Part shown: one piece after another, positions 43,873-54,663 of the stretch
Position numbering within the stretch: the first letter of the stretch is position 1
Layout: every line of letters begins with the position of its first letter
Source of the DNA: Protea cynaroides
Taxonomy: Eukaryota; Streptophyta; Magnoliopsida; Proteales; Proteaceae
DNA: 64,000 bases
Direction: 5' to 3'
Assembly: GCA_028583415.1 (NCBI GenBank)
Contig: CM053266.1
Location: 1,905,816-1,969,815, forward strand
Notes under the pieces: model-generated
Seen by the model: only the letters and a program-made list of their open reading frames with translations
Database searches by the model: none
Told to the model about the DNA's origin: nothing
Program-made: the position numbers and the translations under genes

Positions 43873-46800
43873 ATTGTAAATGTAGCGGGTTTACCCGCCA
43901 GAGTATTATTTGACTCGGGGCCACGCACTCCTTTGTTTCGTTTCTTTTGGGAAGGGAATGGAGTTACAATCAAGAAATTGAACCCAAGCTTGATAGTTCG
44001 CTCTCCACTAGGAGTCGAAGTGGCTTTGACCAAGTATTATGGACCATGTAATGTAAGTATCGAGGGCCGAAACCTAGAAGCAAGCCTAGTAATACTTGAG
44101 ATGGCAGATTTTGATGTCATTTTAGGAATGGATTGGCTAGGCCATCATTCGGCCGTCCTTTTATGTGGTGAAAGGAGGCTTATGCTTACTGACAAAGAGG
44201 GAAAGGAATACAGCTTCGCTGGAATTAAGCTATCTAGGAAGCGAAAGTTGATCCTCTCCGCCCCTAAAGACTAAGAGATGCTTGGAGAAAGGGGGAGTGG
44301 GTTATCTCGGATCCGTAGTCGACCTCACAGCAGAGTCACTCAAGATGGAAGATATAGATGTGGTTCGGGAGTTTCCGGATGTATTTCCGTAAGATCTTCC
44401 GAGGCTTACCACCGGATAGGGCTACGGAATTTGTGATAGATCTTATACCGAGTTCGGCCCGGTGTCTAAAGCGCCATACGAGGATGGCCCCAACCGAGTT
44501 AAAGGAGTTGAAGACCCAATTACAAGAATTGCTGGATAAGGGCTTCATACGACCTAGTATTTCGCCTTGGGGAGCACTCCGTGTTGTTCGTCAAGAAGAA
44601 AGATGGAAGTGTACGGCTATGTATTGACTATCGTGAGCTGAACAAGTTGACGATCAAGAATCGGTATCCTTTGCCTAGGATCGATGATCTATTCGATCAG
44701 CCGCAGGTGCAAAGGTTTTCTCAAGATCGATCTCCGATCGGGTATCACCAATTGAAGATCAAGGTCGGAGATATTCCGAAGACCGCTTCAGGACGAGGTA
44801 TGGGCATTATGAGTTTCCGGTTATGTCTTTTGGGTTGACCAACGCCCGGCGTCGTTTATGGAACTGATGAACCGAGTGTTCCATGACATGTTGGACACTT
44901 CGGTCATCGTATTCATCGACAACATATTGATTTACTCTAAGGACATGGAGACTCATACAGCGCATGTGAGAGCAGCCCTACAACGGCCGAGGGATGTGAG
45001 GCTTTATGCAAAATTCAAGAAGTGCGAAGTTTTGGCTGAAGGAAGTGGCTTTCTTGGGCCATGTTGTATCCGGAGACGGTATCAAGGTTGATCCAAGCAA
45101 GATAGCTGCTATAGTAGGATGGGAAGCACCAAAATTTGTTGCAGAGATTCGTAGTTTCCTTGGGTTGGTTGGTTATTATAGAAGATTCGTGGAAGATTAC
45201 TCCAGGATCGCGGTTCCACTCACCGGATTGACCAAGAAGGGAGAAAAATTTATATGGACAGATGAGTGTGAGAAGTGCTTCCGGACTTTGAAGTCAAGAC
45301 TTGTCTCTCGCACCTATCCCGACCATCCCCGAACCAAGCGTGCCGCTTACTCTATATACGGATGCTTCGGGGTTGGGTATTGGGTGTGTTCTCGATGCAA
45401 GGAGAAGGTGATCGCTACGCATCAAGGCAGTTAAATGAGCATGAGAAGAACTATCCTACGCATGACTTGGAGCTAGCAGCGGTTATTCATGCAATCAAGA
45501 CTTGGAGACACTATTTGTACGGTGAGAAGTTTCAGATCAAGTCAGATCACAAGAGCTTAACTTATCTCTTCACTCGTAAGGATCCGAATATGAGGCATAG
45601 AAGGTGGCTGGAATTGTTAAAAGATTATGATTGCGACATCCAGTACCATCCCGTAAAGCAAATGTGGTGGCCGACGCCTTAAGTAGAAAGTGGGCATCGA
45701 AACCCGAGGCGAGACCGAGTACAAATGCTGCATTGTGTGCTGCAGCCTCGAGTTCGATGGAAATTGATGAAGAACATATTATCAAAACTGCAAAAGATCC
45801 AGTTGAGCAAGGCTTGATTCATAAGTTCACTATGATGTTCGCCGCATTGAAGATCTCACCGAGTCTAATTGATGAAGTCAAGGTCGCAATCCTACAGGAT
45901 CCATATCTCAAGACAAGACAGAAGACTTAGAGAAGGGTACGTGCAACCCCGACTTTACCTTGGAATCGACAAAGTACTCAAGTATCACGGACGGTTATGT
46001 ATACCCGAGAGCGAAGACCGCGATATCGGAGGCCGAAGTTATGACTGAAGCTCATTACACTCCATATTCGGTACATCCAGGAAGTACCAAGATGTACCAT
46101 GATCTAAGAAGACTATATTGGTGGAGAGGTATGAAAGCAGATATAGCTCGTTTCGTGTTCCAATGTTTGAATTGCCAACAAGTTAAAGCGGAAAGGCAAA
46201 GACCCGCAGGTTTACTACAGCCATTACCAGAACCTGCATGGAAGTGGGATTGTATCACTATGGATTTCGTCACACCGGCCTACCTTTGACACCAAGGTCA
46301 GTGGATGCAGTTTGGGTTATAGTAGATCGGCTCACCAAGACAGCTCGATTTATTGGCGGTCAGACCTCAGATACCATGGAGAAGTTGGCCAAGTTATATG
46401 TTGATAATGTAGTCGACTTCATGGCGTGCCCGAGAGTATAGTATCCGACGTAGATCCCCGTTTTACATCAAAATTTTGGGAAGGATTACGAAAGCTATGG
46501 GAACAAAGTTGAAGTTCAAGACGGCTTTCCATCCTCGGACGGACGGACAGTCGAACGAACCATTCAAATTTTGGAAGATATGCTTCGAGCTTGTGCATTA
46601 GATTTCAAAGGAGCTTGGGATGAGAAGCTATCACTTATCGAGTTTGCTTACAACAATAGTTATCAGGCTACAATTCAGATGGCCCCATATGAAGCTCTCT
46701 ATGGGAGAAAATGTCGTACACCTCCCGTTATGGAATGAAGTGGGGGAAAGAAGAATTGTAGGACCGGAGTTTGTTGAAGAAACTTGCCGAGTGATTGATC

Positions 46801-47337
46801 GGATCAAAGAGAGAGTAAAGACAGCTCGAGTTCGACAGAAGCACTATGCAGATAATCGACGTCGAGATCTGGAGTTTGCAGTTGGTGACAAAGTGTTCTT
46901 GAAGGTGTCACCGGTGTGAGGTTTGAAACGGTTTGGTAAGAAGGGGAAGCTATGCCCCAGGTATGTGGGACCATATGAGATATTGAATCGACGTGGTAAT
47001 GTAGCATATCAATTGGCTCTACCACCATCTATGTCTAGCGTCCATAATGTGTTCCATGTATCATTATTGAAGAAGTATGTCAGATCCATCGCATATCTTG
47101 AGCGCTGATCCTCCGGACTTGACGGAAGACTTAACTTTCGAAGTGGTGCCTGTAATGCTCTCGAGCCGAAAAGTTCAGCAACTTCGAACCAAGGATATCC
47201 ATTATGTGAAGGTGCATTGGAGAAGCCAAAATGTGGAGGAAATTACTTGGGAAGAAGAGAGCGCGATGAGAAAGGAGTACCCTAACCTTTTTTACGATCA
47301 AAGTACGTTCAAATTTCGAGGCCGAAATTTCTTTTAA
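43850..47337 (+). pseudogene. pol: B3 pol, many frameshifts
   Basis: Pieces in order: protease (VLFDSG near 43912, next residues altered), GMDWLGHHSAVLLCGERRL, RT (LFVKKKDGSVRLCIDYRELN; active site VFIDN instead of FIDD near 44920), RNase H (DHKSLTYLFTRKDPNM), integrase zinc region (CLNCQQVKAERQ), DDE core, chromodomain-like DIHYVKVHWRSQNVEEITWE (about 47200). The stop TAA is at 47335-47337. At least ten frame changes, many of single bases next to CG or CCGG. Non-functional as written; consensus sequence errors are a possible contributor. Confidence 0.88.
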
Positions 47338-47407
47338 GAGTGGGGGAGTTGTAGTACCTACATGCAAATTTCGGGACGAAATTTCTTTTAAGGGTGGTGG
47401 AGTTGTA
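47311..47407 (+). repeat. Duplicated polypurine-tract region of B3
   Basis: AAATTTCG...AAATTTCTTTTAAG + purine tract + AGTTGTA stands twice, from 47311 and from 47366, period 55 bp. The first copy keeps the better tract (GAGTGGGGGAGT); the second (AAGGGTGGTGGAGT) adjoins the LTR. Confidence 0.85.
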
Positions 47408-49763
47408 AGACCCGCACTCTGAAAACCCGGTCTAACCTTGATTTTGTATTGTGACAGGTCTTCCGATCATCACCAAGCCGGACGGGCAAGCGGATAACAA
47501 ACAGGTACGAAATCGGACCGAAGTCGACCAATTATACCTGATTTTAGGTATACCGGTCGATGGTACCGGATGATGGTACCGGTCGACCGGTATGGCCTGC
47601 ACAGCTATGTGCGAGAATTTGGAAATTGGTCTTTGCGGGTCCCGCTTTCCTGATTTCGAATCCTAGAAGTTTCCTAATCCTAGTAGGGTTACTAAACCCT
47701 ATTTCTAGCCTAAAATACACCTTTAAACCCCTCAAATCCTTTCCATTGTCTCTCACAAACCCTAGAGAAGAGAAAGAGCTTGGAGAGGAGAAGGAGCTAG
47801 GAAGAAGAAGGAGGTGCCGCCATTACCGTTTGACGAAGCTCTCGCTACACCTGTCAACGGTAAGTGTTTGGATCCATCTTCTTACCCTATGTTAGTGGTG
47901 TGGGTAGATCAATACCATGCAAAGTAGGTATTGATCTAAAACCCTAAATTGGCCAATAAACCCTAAGTTGCCGTCAAACCCTAGATTCGAGTTTCGAGAT
48001 GATATTCATCGAAACGAGACTTGAATGAGTTGGGGATAGCTCTAACTCAAAGCCTAGACTTAGAATGGATAGGAGAAACCCTGAAAATCCATGGAGGATG
48101 ATCGACGGCAATCGAAGAACCCATGTATGGTCTTCCGGAGACATACCAGTCGACTATACCGGTTGCACATAGTGCGATCGGTATGTTGCGACCGCTACCT
48201 CTCGGGAGGATGTTTGTGGGGGACCGGCTGACCATACCGGTCGCTAGTCTTTCCCACAGAGCTGCGACCGGTACATGCCACCGGTCAGCTCTATGAGGGT
48301 AGTTTGTGATCTCTGTTGGTTTTCGACCAACATGAAACGTTAAATAATATATTCTAATGAAACCCTAATATTATGTAGGACTTTGTGACTTATCGTTTTG
48401 ATCTTGCGACGTGGAGCAAGTGATCGAACGAGCGGCCGTAAGGGAATCGACCTAAACCTAATAATTAATGGACAAGAAATCGTTGTTAATCATTGAATAT
48501 CTATGATGTGATGTTTGTGCATATTCACATGCCATCCTTTACTTTCAGTTATTATTATTGTTCATGCATTCATAGGATGTGATTGTTAGGCATGTGATTG
48601 TTTTCGTTGGTGTGTGGAGTGGGGCATGGGCCTGGGATCCCTCTTCACACTGGCACCTTTTGTAGTATTCTATCTTAACATGCTTGGTACGGGTGGGGTA
48701 TCAGGGGAAGATCGTGGTACGTTGGTCTCCGATATTGATGTTGTCCCGGCCATCGTTGTGTGGCACTGAGGATTCCGAGTCGACGCTGCCTTGTCCACGA
48801 TGCTTTAGCTCTATCTCTATGCCGTAGGGAGTTATGTTGGGATAGGGTCTACCTGCGTATTGTTTCTATCCTAGTGGGTTAGTTGCGGATAGGGTATCAG
48901 GGGAGGTGAGGTTTTGGTGGTCTCCGACCCGGCCCGCACGCTCTAGCTCTATCTCTATGCCATAGACGGCCGTGGCCGGGATAGAGCATACATTGTTGAC
49001 ATCTAGGATTGGTTAGTTGCAAGCCCGGGGTTTGCGAGCCCCGGCCAGTAGGGGCTTAGGTACTGGTATGGGTAGAGTATCAGGGGAGGTGCGGGTATAC
49101 CTTAGCTCTATCTCTATTTCATGATGGGTGCATGTGGGTTGGTGGTAGTGTGATTACTGTGCGACGCCACACACTCGTGTATAGAGGTGCGGGGGCCACC
49201 AAACCTTTCTATAGCACATTGCAAACTTAAAACCAGACCACAACATAAAATTGATTGTTACTCATGCATAATCTTGTGAAACTGTTTGATTGTCTTACCG
49301 AGACGTGTTGTGTGCTCACCCTTTGTATATACATTGTTTTTAGATGTTGATGCAGGATACACTGTGGACGACTATGTGAACGCTCCGGCGTACGGTGGTG
49401 TAGCTGCTTTGGATGTACAAGCAGGGGAGGACGAGCATGATGCTTCATGCGAGTGCCCTTTCTGCGTGTACCTTTGATTTGTTTTATTTATTTATTTTAG
49501 TTATTTTGATTGGATTAAAGGGATGTAAAAGATTATTATTTTATGTGTTTGGATTTGAATAATGGGATATTTATTTACATTATCAATAGATACTCAGTTC
49601 ATTCTATTTAAAGTCTTCCGCTGTGTATTTATGTTCTGATTGTGGTTATGTGTAATTGGTTTGTATGGGTGGACATGGCCTATTCGAGATCCTGGTGTGA
49701 ACCGTTGGTTCAATGACGGTTCACTCACACCGTTCTGGTTGGATCAGAATTTGGGGTGTGACA
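47404..49763 (+). repeat. 3' LTR of B3
   Basis: Partner of 37541-39901, 2360 bp. It differs by scattered substitutions and small deletions, including the TATA box and the donor region near 48432. Confidence 0.95.
49343..49477 (+). CDS. LTR-encoded 45-codon small ORF, B3 3' LTR
   Basis: DVDAGYTVDDYVNAPAYGG ... HDASCECPFCVYL-stop, still intact although other parts of this LTR carry small deletions. Confidence 0.55.
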   Translation, partial: DVDAGYTVDDYVNAPAYGGVAALDVQAGEDEHDASCECPFCVYL

Positions 49764-49768
49764 CTAAA
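49764..49768. repeat. Target-site duplication of B3, right copy
   Basis: CTAAA, identical to 37536-37540. Confidence 0.9.
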
Positions 49769-50095
49769 TACTCCACTCCCCCCTTCTCTAAGCATCTCTT
49801 AGCTTTTAGGGCCGAGAGGATCAGCTTCCGCTTCCTAGGTAACTTGGTCCCAGTGAAGCTAAACTCCTTTCCCTTTTTGTCTGTAAGCATAAGCTTCCTT
49901 TCACCACATAATAGGCTAGCTGAATAATGGCCTAGCCAATCCATTCCCTAGATGACATCAAAGTCTGCCGTCTCGAGTAGTACCAGACTTGCTTCTAAGT
50001 CTCGGCCCTCAATACAAACTGTACACGGCCTATAGTATTCAGTCAAAGCCACCTCGACTCCTAGCGGAGAGTGAACTATCAAGCTTGGTTTGAAA
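49769..50095 (-). pseudogene. pol: B2 pol, protease end (continuation after B3)
   Basis: Minus strand reads SLIVHSPLGVEVALTEYY, GMDWLGHYSASLLCGERKL and KLPRKRKLILSALKAKRCLE, then joins 37535 across B3. The catalytic DSG part and all of gag are missing to the right, replaced abruptly by non-coding sequence at about 50095. Confidence 0.85.
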
Positions 50096-50812
50096 AGGAA
50101 ATTTAAATTGTAAATTTTTAAAAAATTTTCATAAATTTTTAAAAAACTTTCATAAATTTTTTGGCCTTTCTATAGTTGACTGGTCGCAACATGCCGGTCG
50201 CGACTCTGTAGAGAAATGGGGCGACCGGTATAATCGACTGGTTAGAATTTCATTCTGACCGAGACATAGCGGTCGACTATTTCAGGGATCACCGGTCAAC
50301 CGGTATGGTAAAAGTGTCGACCGGTATGCCCAGAAAAGCTTTTAAAATCGCGAAAAGTGAAATTTTTCTCACTTTTCTTTCCTTCCTTCTCTCCGGTGGC
50401 GATTCTCCTCTGGCTTCCGAGTTGCTACAGTCCGCCCGGTCATCTTGGGAGTGATTTCCTTTCGATCCAGACTTAGCACATCGTCTCCAGGTAAGCCTCT
50501 TCCCTCTCTATCCAATTTCTACATGATTTTCATATCATTTTTAGTTGAAATTTTAGGTTTTTCTTCGATTGGAAGATTCTAACCGTAGGAACTTCCTTCC
50601 TTCGGCTTAGAAAGGGTTTAGAGACTCCCAAGAGAAAAAGCCCTCAATTAATTTGGACTTCCACCAAATGGTTTTAGTAAATCTCAATTTTTTTTTTAGT
50701 TTTTAACCTAGGTTTTTTCAAAATTTTTGAAATTTTCTTGAATTTTCCACTTTCTTAAATTTCTTGTTGAAATTGCATGGAATTGGTTTGTTTGAAGTGT
50801 GCGGGGGTTACG
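50096..50812 (+). pseudogene. B2 antisense gene, promoter block, exon 1 and part of intron
   Basis: Plus-strand sequence homologous in reverse to 41600-42360 of B3: CCGGTCG block (about 50170-50330), TCGCGAAAAGTGA, TCTCTCCGGTGGCGATTCTCC, donor CTCCAG|GTAAGC at 50490, then AT-rich intron up to GGGGGTTACG. The coding exon lies beyond A4, outside the window. Confidence 0.75.
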
Positions 50813-51174
50813 TGAAAGACCCGCATGCCACGAACATGGCCCAACCTTACATTTCATGTTGTGATCCGTCTACATATGATGGTCGAGCCAAATGGACCAA
50901 GTGTGCGAAGAAACCCAAGACCCAGTATGAAAATTTGCTCAAAAACAGTCAAAATGAGGGTAGGGTCGCAGGTTTTAATAGGCAGGTCCGACCCTCCCAT
51001 CGACCCTCACCATCGACCCTCAACGATGGGTCGCAGGGTCTATGAGTTGTCCGACCCTCCCATCGACCCTCGGTATTCGGGAAAAAACAGCACGAACCGA
51101 AAATTAGGAAATCTTCCTAATTTCGATTGGAACCTTTCCTAAACTCAATGGGACTTATTTTGGGAGGTTTTGCC

Positions 51175-51184
51175 CTATAAATAG
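51175..51184 (+). promoter_or_regulatory. TATA box of the A4 LTR
   Basis: CTATAAATAG, identical to A1 and A2, flanked by the two CGACCCT clusters. Confidence 0.65.
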
Positions 51185-52761
51185 GACGTCCCTAAGCTTC
51201 TTTCAATCCTTTTACAACCCTAATTGGATTGAGAGAAAGAGAAGAGAAGGAAGAGAAGAAGAGAAGGAAAGCTTGAAGAAAAGGCTAAGGAAGAAGAGGA
51301 AATTCAGAGGAACTCTGAATCTCAGCAAAACTAAGGTATGGATACATTCTCCATGATTATTTAAGACTTTAGAATGGTTTATGAAGAGGATATGACTCAG
51401 AAGAAACCCAAATCATCCATCCATGGTTAGGTTTTCAAGGAAAACCATGGATGAATTCATTGAAACCATATAAGTGAATAAAGTATAGTTCTAAACCATA
51501 GAACATGTATAGAATGGATTGTAGAAGTAAGCCATAGGACCCAACCATGAAAGAGAGAACAAAATATGATATTTTCGACTCAAACCATGGAGGGTCGCAC
51601 CTAGGGTCGATGGCAGATCCGACCCTAGCATCGACCCTCAGTGTTCGGGAAGTTCAGATTAGGGGGAGGGTCGTACCCAGGGTCGATCATGACTCCGACC
51701 CTACCTTCGACCCTCAGTTAACAGCATGGTTTTTAAATTCAAAATTAATTCTAATTAAATTCTATCGAATTTATTAGGTCTTCTAGCAATATAATAACGT
51801 TATAAAGGTGATTCTAAAGCTTGGAAGAGTATCTATTAGCAAGCTAAGGTGAGGGAACAAGACCTAAACTAATTGGTTAATAACAAACTGTTTTTATTTC
51901 TTGAGTCCAATACCATGATTGTGATATGCGTGTGTGCTTGTAATGTGCATTCACATGTCATCCAATATTTCTATTATTATTGTTCATGCATATTTAAATT
52001 ATTGATTATAACATGATGATGTTGATGATGATAGGAATAGGCATGTGAATGTTTGTGTTTGGCTGGTGTACATGGTGTGGGTAGGGATGGTATAAACCGG
52101 TACTTCGATGCCGTTCTCATCGGGGTATATTGTGCCATGGTCTATTCAAGTCATGTCCACTAAGCAAGTGTTAGTGTGCTTGATGCGAGTGGAGTATCCG
52201 GGGGAGGATGTGACATTGTAGTTCAGCTTGGTCACCAGACTCTAGCTCTATCTCTACTCAAGTCTTGTCCACTAACATCGTCGTATCGCCATTACCTTAG
52301 CGGAACTAATATGTCGTAGGGCATCAGGGGGGGACGTGGCTTTGTGGTTCAGCCTGGTCACCAAACCCTAGCTCTATCTCTATGGATGTATTGAGGGATG
52401 CTGGGGTGAGGCCTTGGATACATTGTTTGACATTAGGGTTGGTTAGTTGCGAGCCCAGTTTGTAAGCCCTCGCCAACAGGGGCTTACGTATTGGTATGGG
52501 CAACCGGTACAGCCATGCCATTTTCATGGGTTGTATATTATCCATGGTGGGTGCATGTGGGGCGACGGTGCCGTTTTCATTGGGCGTTTCCACACACTCG
52601 TGTATAGAGGTGCGGCGGCCACCTATCCTTTCTATAGCACATTGCAAACTTTAAACCAGACCAAAGATATGAATTGATTGCATGCATATGTATTGTTGCA
52701 TTGTTTTGTTTGCTCACAGAGCCGTGGTGTGTGCTCATCCTTTCGAATTTGAATACTTTTA

Positions 52762-52896
52762 GTTGATGATGCAGGTACCACCATTGAAGATTATATGAAC
52801 GCTCCTGTGTACGGGCATGTGGTGATAATGGAAGCTGAAAACTTAGTGGATATGCATGACTCCTCATGCGAGTGTAACTCATGCGTATTCAATTAG
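52762..52896 (+). CDS. LTR-encoded 45-codon small ORF, A4
   Basis: VDDAGTTIEDYMNAPVYGH ... HDSSCECNSCVFN-stop. Intact CxCxxC and length. Confidence 0.55.
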   Translation, partial: VDDAGTTIEDYMNAPVYGHVVIMEAENLVDMHDSSCECNSCVFN

Positions 52897-53184
52897 ATTT
52901 TGTTTTATTTATTTGGATTAAGTAAAGACATGTATTCGATATTTTATTTATGTCTCGATTAAAACAACATAATTGGATATTTTATTTATGAGTATCACAG
53001 TTAGAATTTCTCAGTTCATTATCTGTAAGACTTCCACTATTTATTTTATTACCTCTGATTAATGTGGAATGTGTTTTGGTTTATCATATGTGGGATAGCC
53101 TATTTTGAGATCCTCGTTGAACCGTTGGTTTATTGACGGTTCATCACACCATTCTGGTTGGTGCAGAATTGGGGTGTGACAACT

Positions 53185-53196
53185 TAGTATCAGAGC
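53185..53196 (+). other. Primer-binding site of A4 (one mismatch)
   Basis: TAGTATCAGAGC, against TGGTATCAGAGC in the other elements. Confidence 0.8.
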
Positions 53197-53999
53197 TCTC
53201 TCAGGCCTTCCCATGAAACCTGAATACTTCCATTAGAGTCCAGGAACTGAGTTAGGATAAATTAAAAGCTTTAATACAAACACACAATAAGCACCTGTGT
53301 TGGTTGAGACAGAACTTAACAAGACAATAATGTACATATAAAAGGTAGAACCATATATATATATATATAATCAAATAGAAAGAGAAGACCAAAATTATCC
53401 TAATAAATAAATAATATAGGGTATTATCTATAAGTTGGGTAGTTATCCAAGTATACAAGGATATAGTACAGTAGCAAGAAGGGAGCTTCTGTAAAGCAGA
53501 AAATTAAATACCGAGTAGGTACTCACAAGATGTGAAACTCAATGTATGACAAAGGTAGGAGAAAATGGCTAGTAATGCCTAATTCCCTGTAAAGGTAAAG
53601 GGAAAGATTTCGGGCTAAATCCGACAGAGATAAGAGAATAATGGTCACACATTAAGAATAAGAGCAACTATAAAGAAGCTTAAGCTATACTCCTGGGTGA
53701 CGTGGAGACTCGGTGAGATCCATTACAAGCTGATCTATTGGCCACTAAGCAAGAAGAGGATGTTGCAACTTGAGCCCACCACTATCTGGGTCGAGAACGG
53801 GTAATGAAAACTCATCTGAGTTGGTAATCAGATTAGAGCAAATAAGAAGAAATGAACAACCAGGCCACTCCAGCCAACCACCTGGACTACTAAGTACCTT
53901 GGTTATGGTTGTCATAAACTTGACCCAATAAAATACAAGAGTAACAACAGATGAGACCGACTATGCAAGTTGCTATGTAAATCACTACCCAAGTTACCG
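53197..53999. other. A4 leader, non-coding
   Basis: The first part matches the leaders of A1, A3 and A5 (GAACTGAGTTAGGATAAA). It holds a (TA)n microsatellite at 53352-53370. From about 53460 it matches only A5. No coding frame recognised. Confidence 0.6.
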
Positions 54000-54290
54000 A
54001 TGCTACATCAACACCTCCGGGTCAAACCAAGTACGGTGCCAACTAGTAGCGACACTGTACCCCAGTACATGTTAGCACACAGTACCTACCATACAGCAAG
54101 TCCCAGTAATGCACACCCCAGTGCAGAAGTTTGGTGCACAACAAGCAGTGTATCAAGGTGGTTAACCTTATCAGCCACCGATGTATGGGATAGTTGCATA
54201 ATGACAGAATGATCCGACAAGGATTGAAGAAAGTTTTCTGAAGATGATACCTCGGACATTTTCAGCAAAGGATCAAATCTATTATGGCCA
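54000..54290 (+). pseudogene. gag: A4 gag N-terminal remnant
   Basis: Reads PYQPPMYGIVA (54166-54198) and then NDPTRIEESFLKM, matching PYQPPMYGAYAP and DHSRLIEHFLKM of A1 gag, with stops and lost frame between. Code upstream (PVMHTPVQ) matches PVMPAQVQ of A1. The capsid core that should follow is absent. Confidence 0.65.
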
Positions 54291-54663
54291 TATAAGTAGA
54301 TAGGATTATATAGGATGCGGTGCATTATTGATTTACTCTTATGATTAAAGAGGATGCACATATCAGATTTTAATTTCTTGTGCCTTGACAGGATACCTTC
54401 TTGATTTAACTTGTCAATTGGAGTTATAGATATTGTTTCTTTAGTATTAGTCCTGATTATACCAAACTGAGCCACTCTCATGATCCACAACATGAACAGA
54501 GATATGAACTGAATGAACAGTTAAATGCTTAATCATGTTGAGCGTACATCTACTGATTTATACATGATATACTGATGTATGAAATCTTCTCCAGATTTAT
54601 TCCTATAGTGCCTTGACCAATGGCATTATATATACTCATAGAACCTATAACCATGAGGTCAAG

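Larger units (their letters stand above)
37541..49763 (+). mobile_element. B3: complete family B chromovirus (12.2 kb)
   Basis: LTRs 37541-39901 (2361 bp) and 47404-49763 (2360 bp), TG...CA ends, CTAAA target duplication, initiator-Met primer-binding site, antisense gene, divergent motif block, gag and pol on the plus strand, and a duplicated polypurine tract. The LTRs are very alike in most stretches, yet gag and pol carry more than ten frame changes. The copy is complete in layout but not in coding capacity. Confidence 0.95.
20224..50812 (-). mobile_element. B2: family B chromovirus, interrupted three times
   Basis: A minus-strand element in pieces: 3' LTR (20224-20625 and 32564-34469), polypurine tracts and pol (34470-37540 and 49769-50095), and the upstream region of the antisense gene (about 50096-50812). 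It is split by A3, B3 and A4. Gag and the protease start are missing: at about 50095 the sequence jumps from protease code to the region upstream of the antisense gene, an internal deletion. The antisense coding part, primer-binding site and 5' LTR should follow A4 outside the window. It is inserted in A2 after ATACT (20219-20223). Confidence 0.85.
50813..53181 (+). repeat. 5' LTR of A4 (2369 bp)
   Basis: Begins TGAAAGACCCG and ends GGGGTGTGACA. TATA box CTATAAATAG at 51175-51184; CGACCCT clusters at 50960-51075 and 51590-51715. A short motif GCCGTT(T/C)TCAT(T/C)GG stands where A3/A5 LTRs have AATAAACG. Confidence 0.92.
50813..54663 (+). mobile_element. A4: family A element, left part
   Basis: 5' LTR (50813-53181), primer-binding site with one mismatch, leader and a degraded gag start, then A5 is inserted at 54664. 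Left flank TTACG (50808-50812) is the predicted target duplication. There is no antisense gene: only about 0.8 kb of leader separates the primer site from gag similarity. The rest should lie beyond A5, outside the window. Confidence 0.85.
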
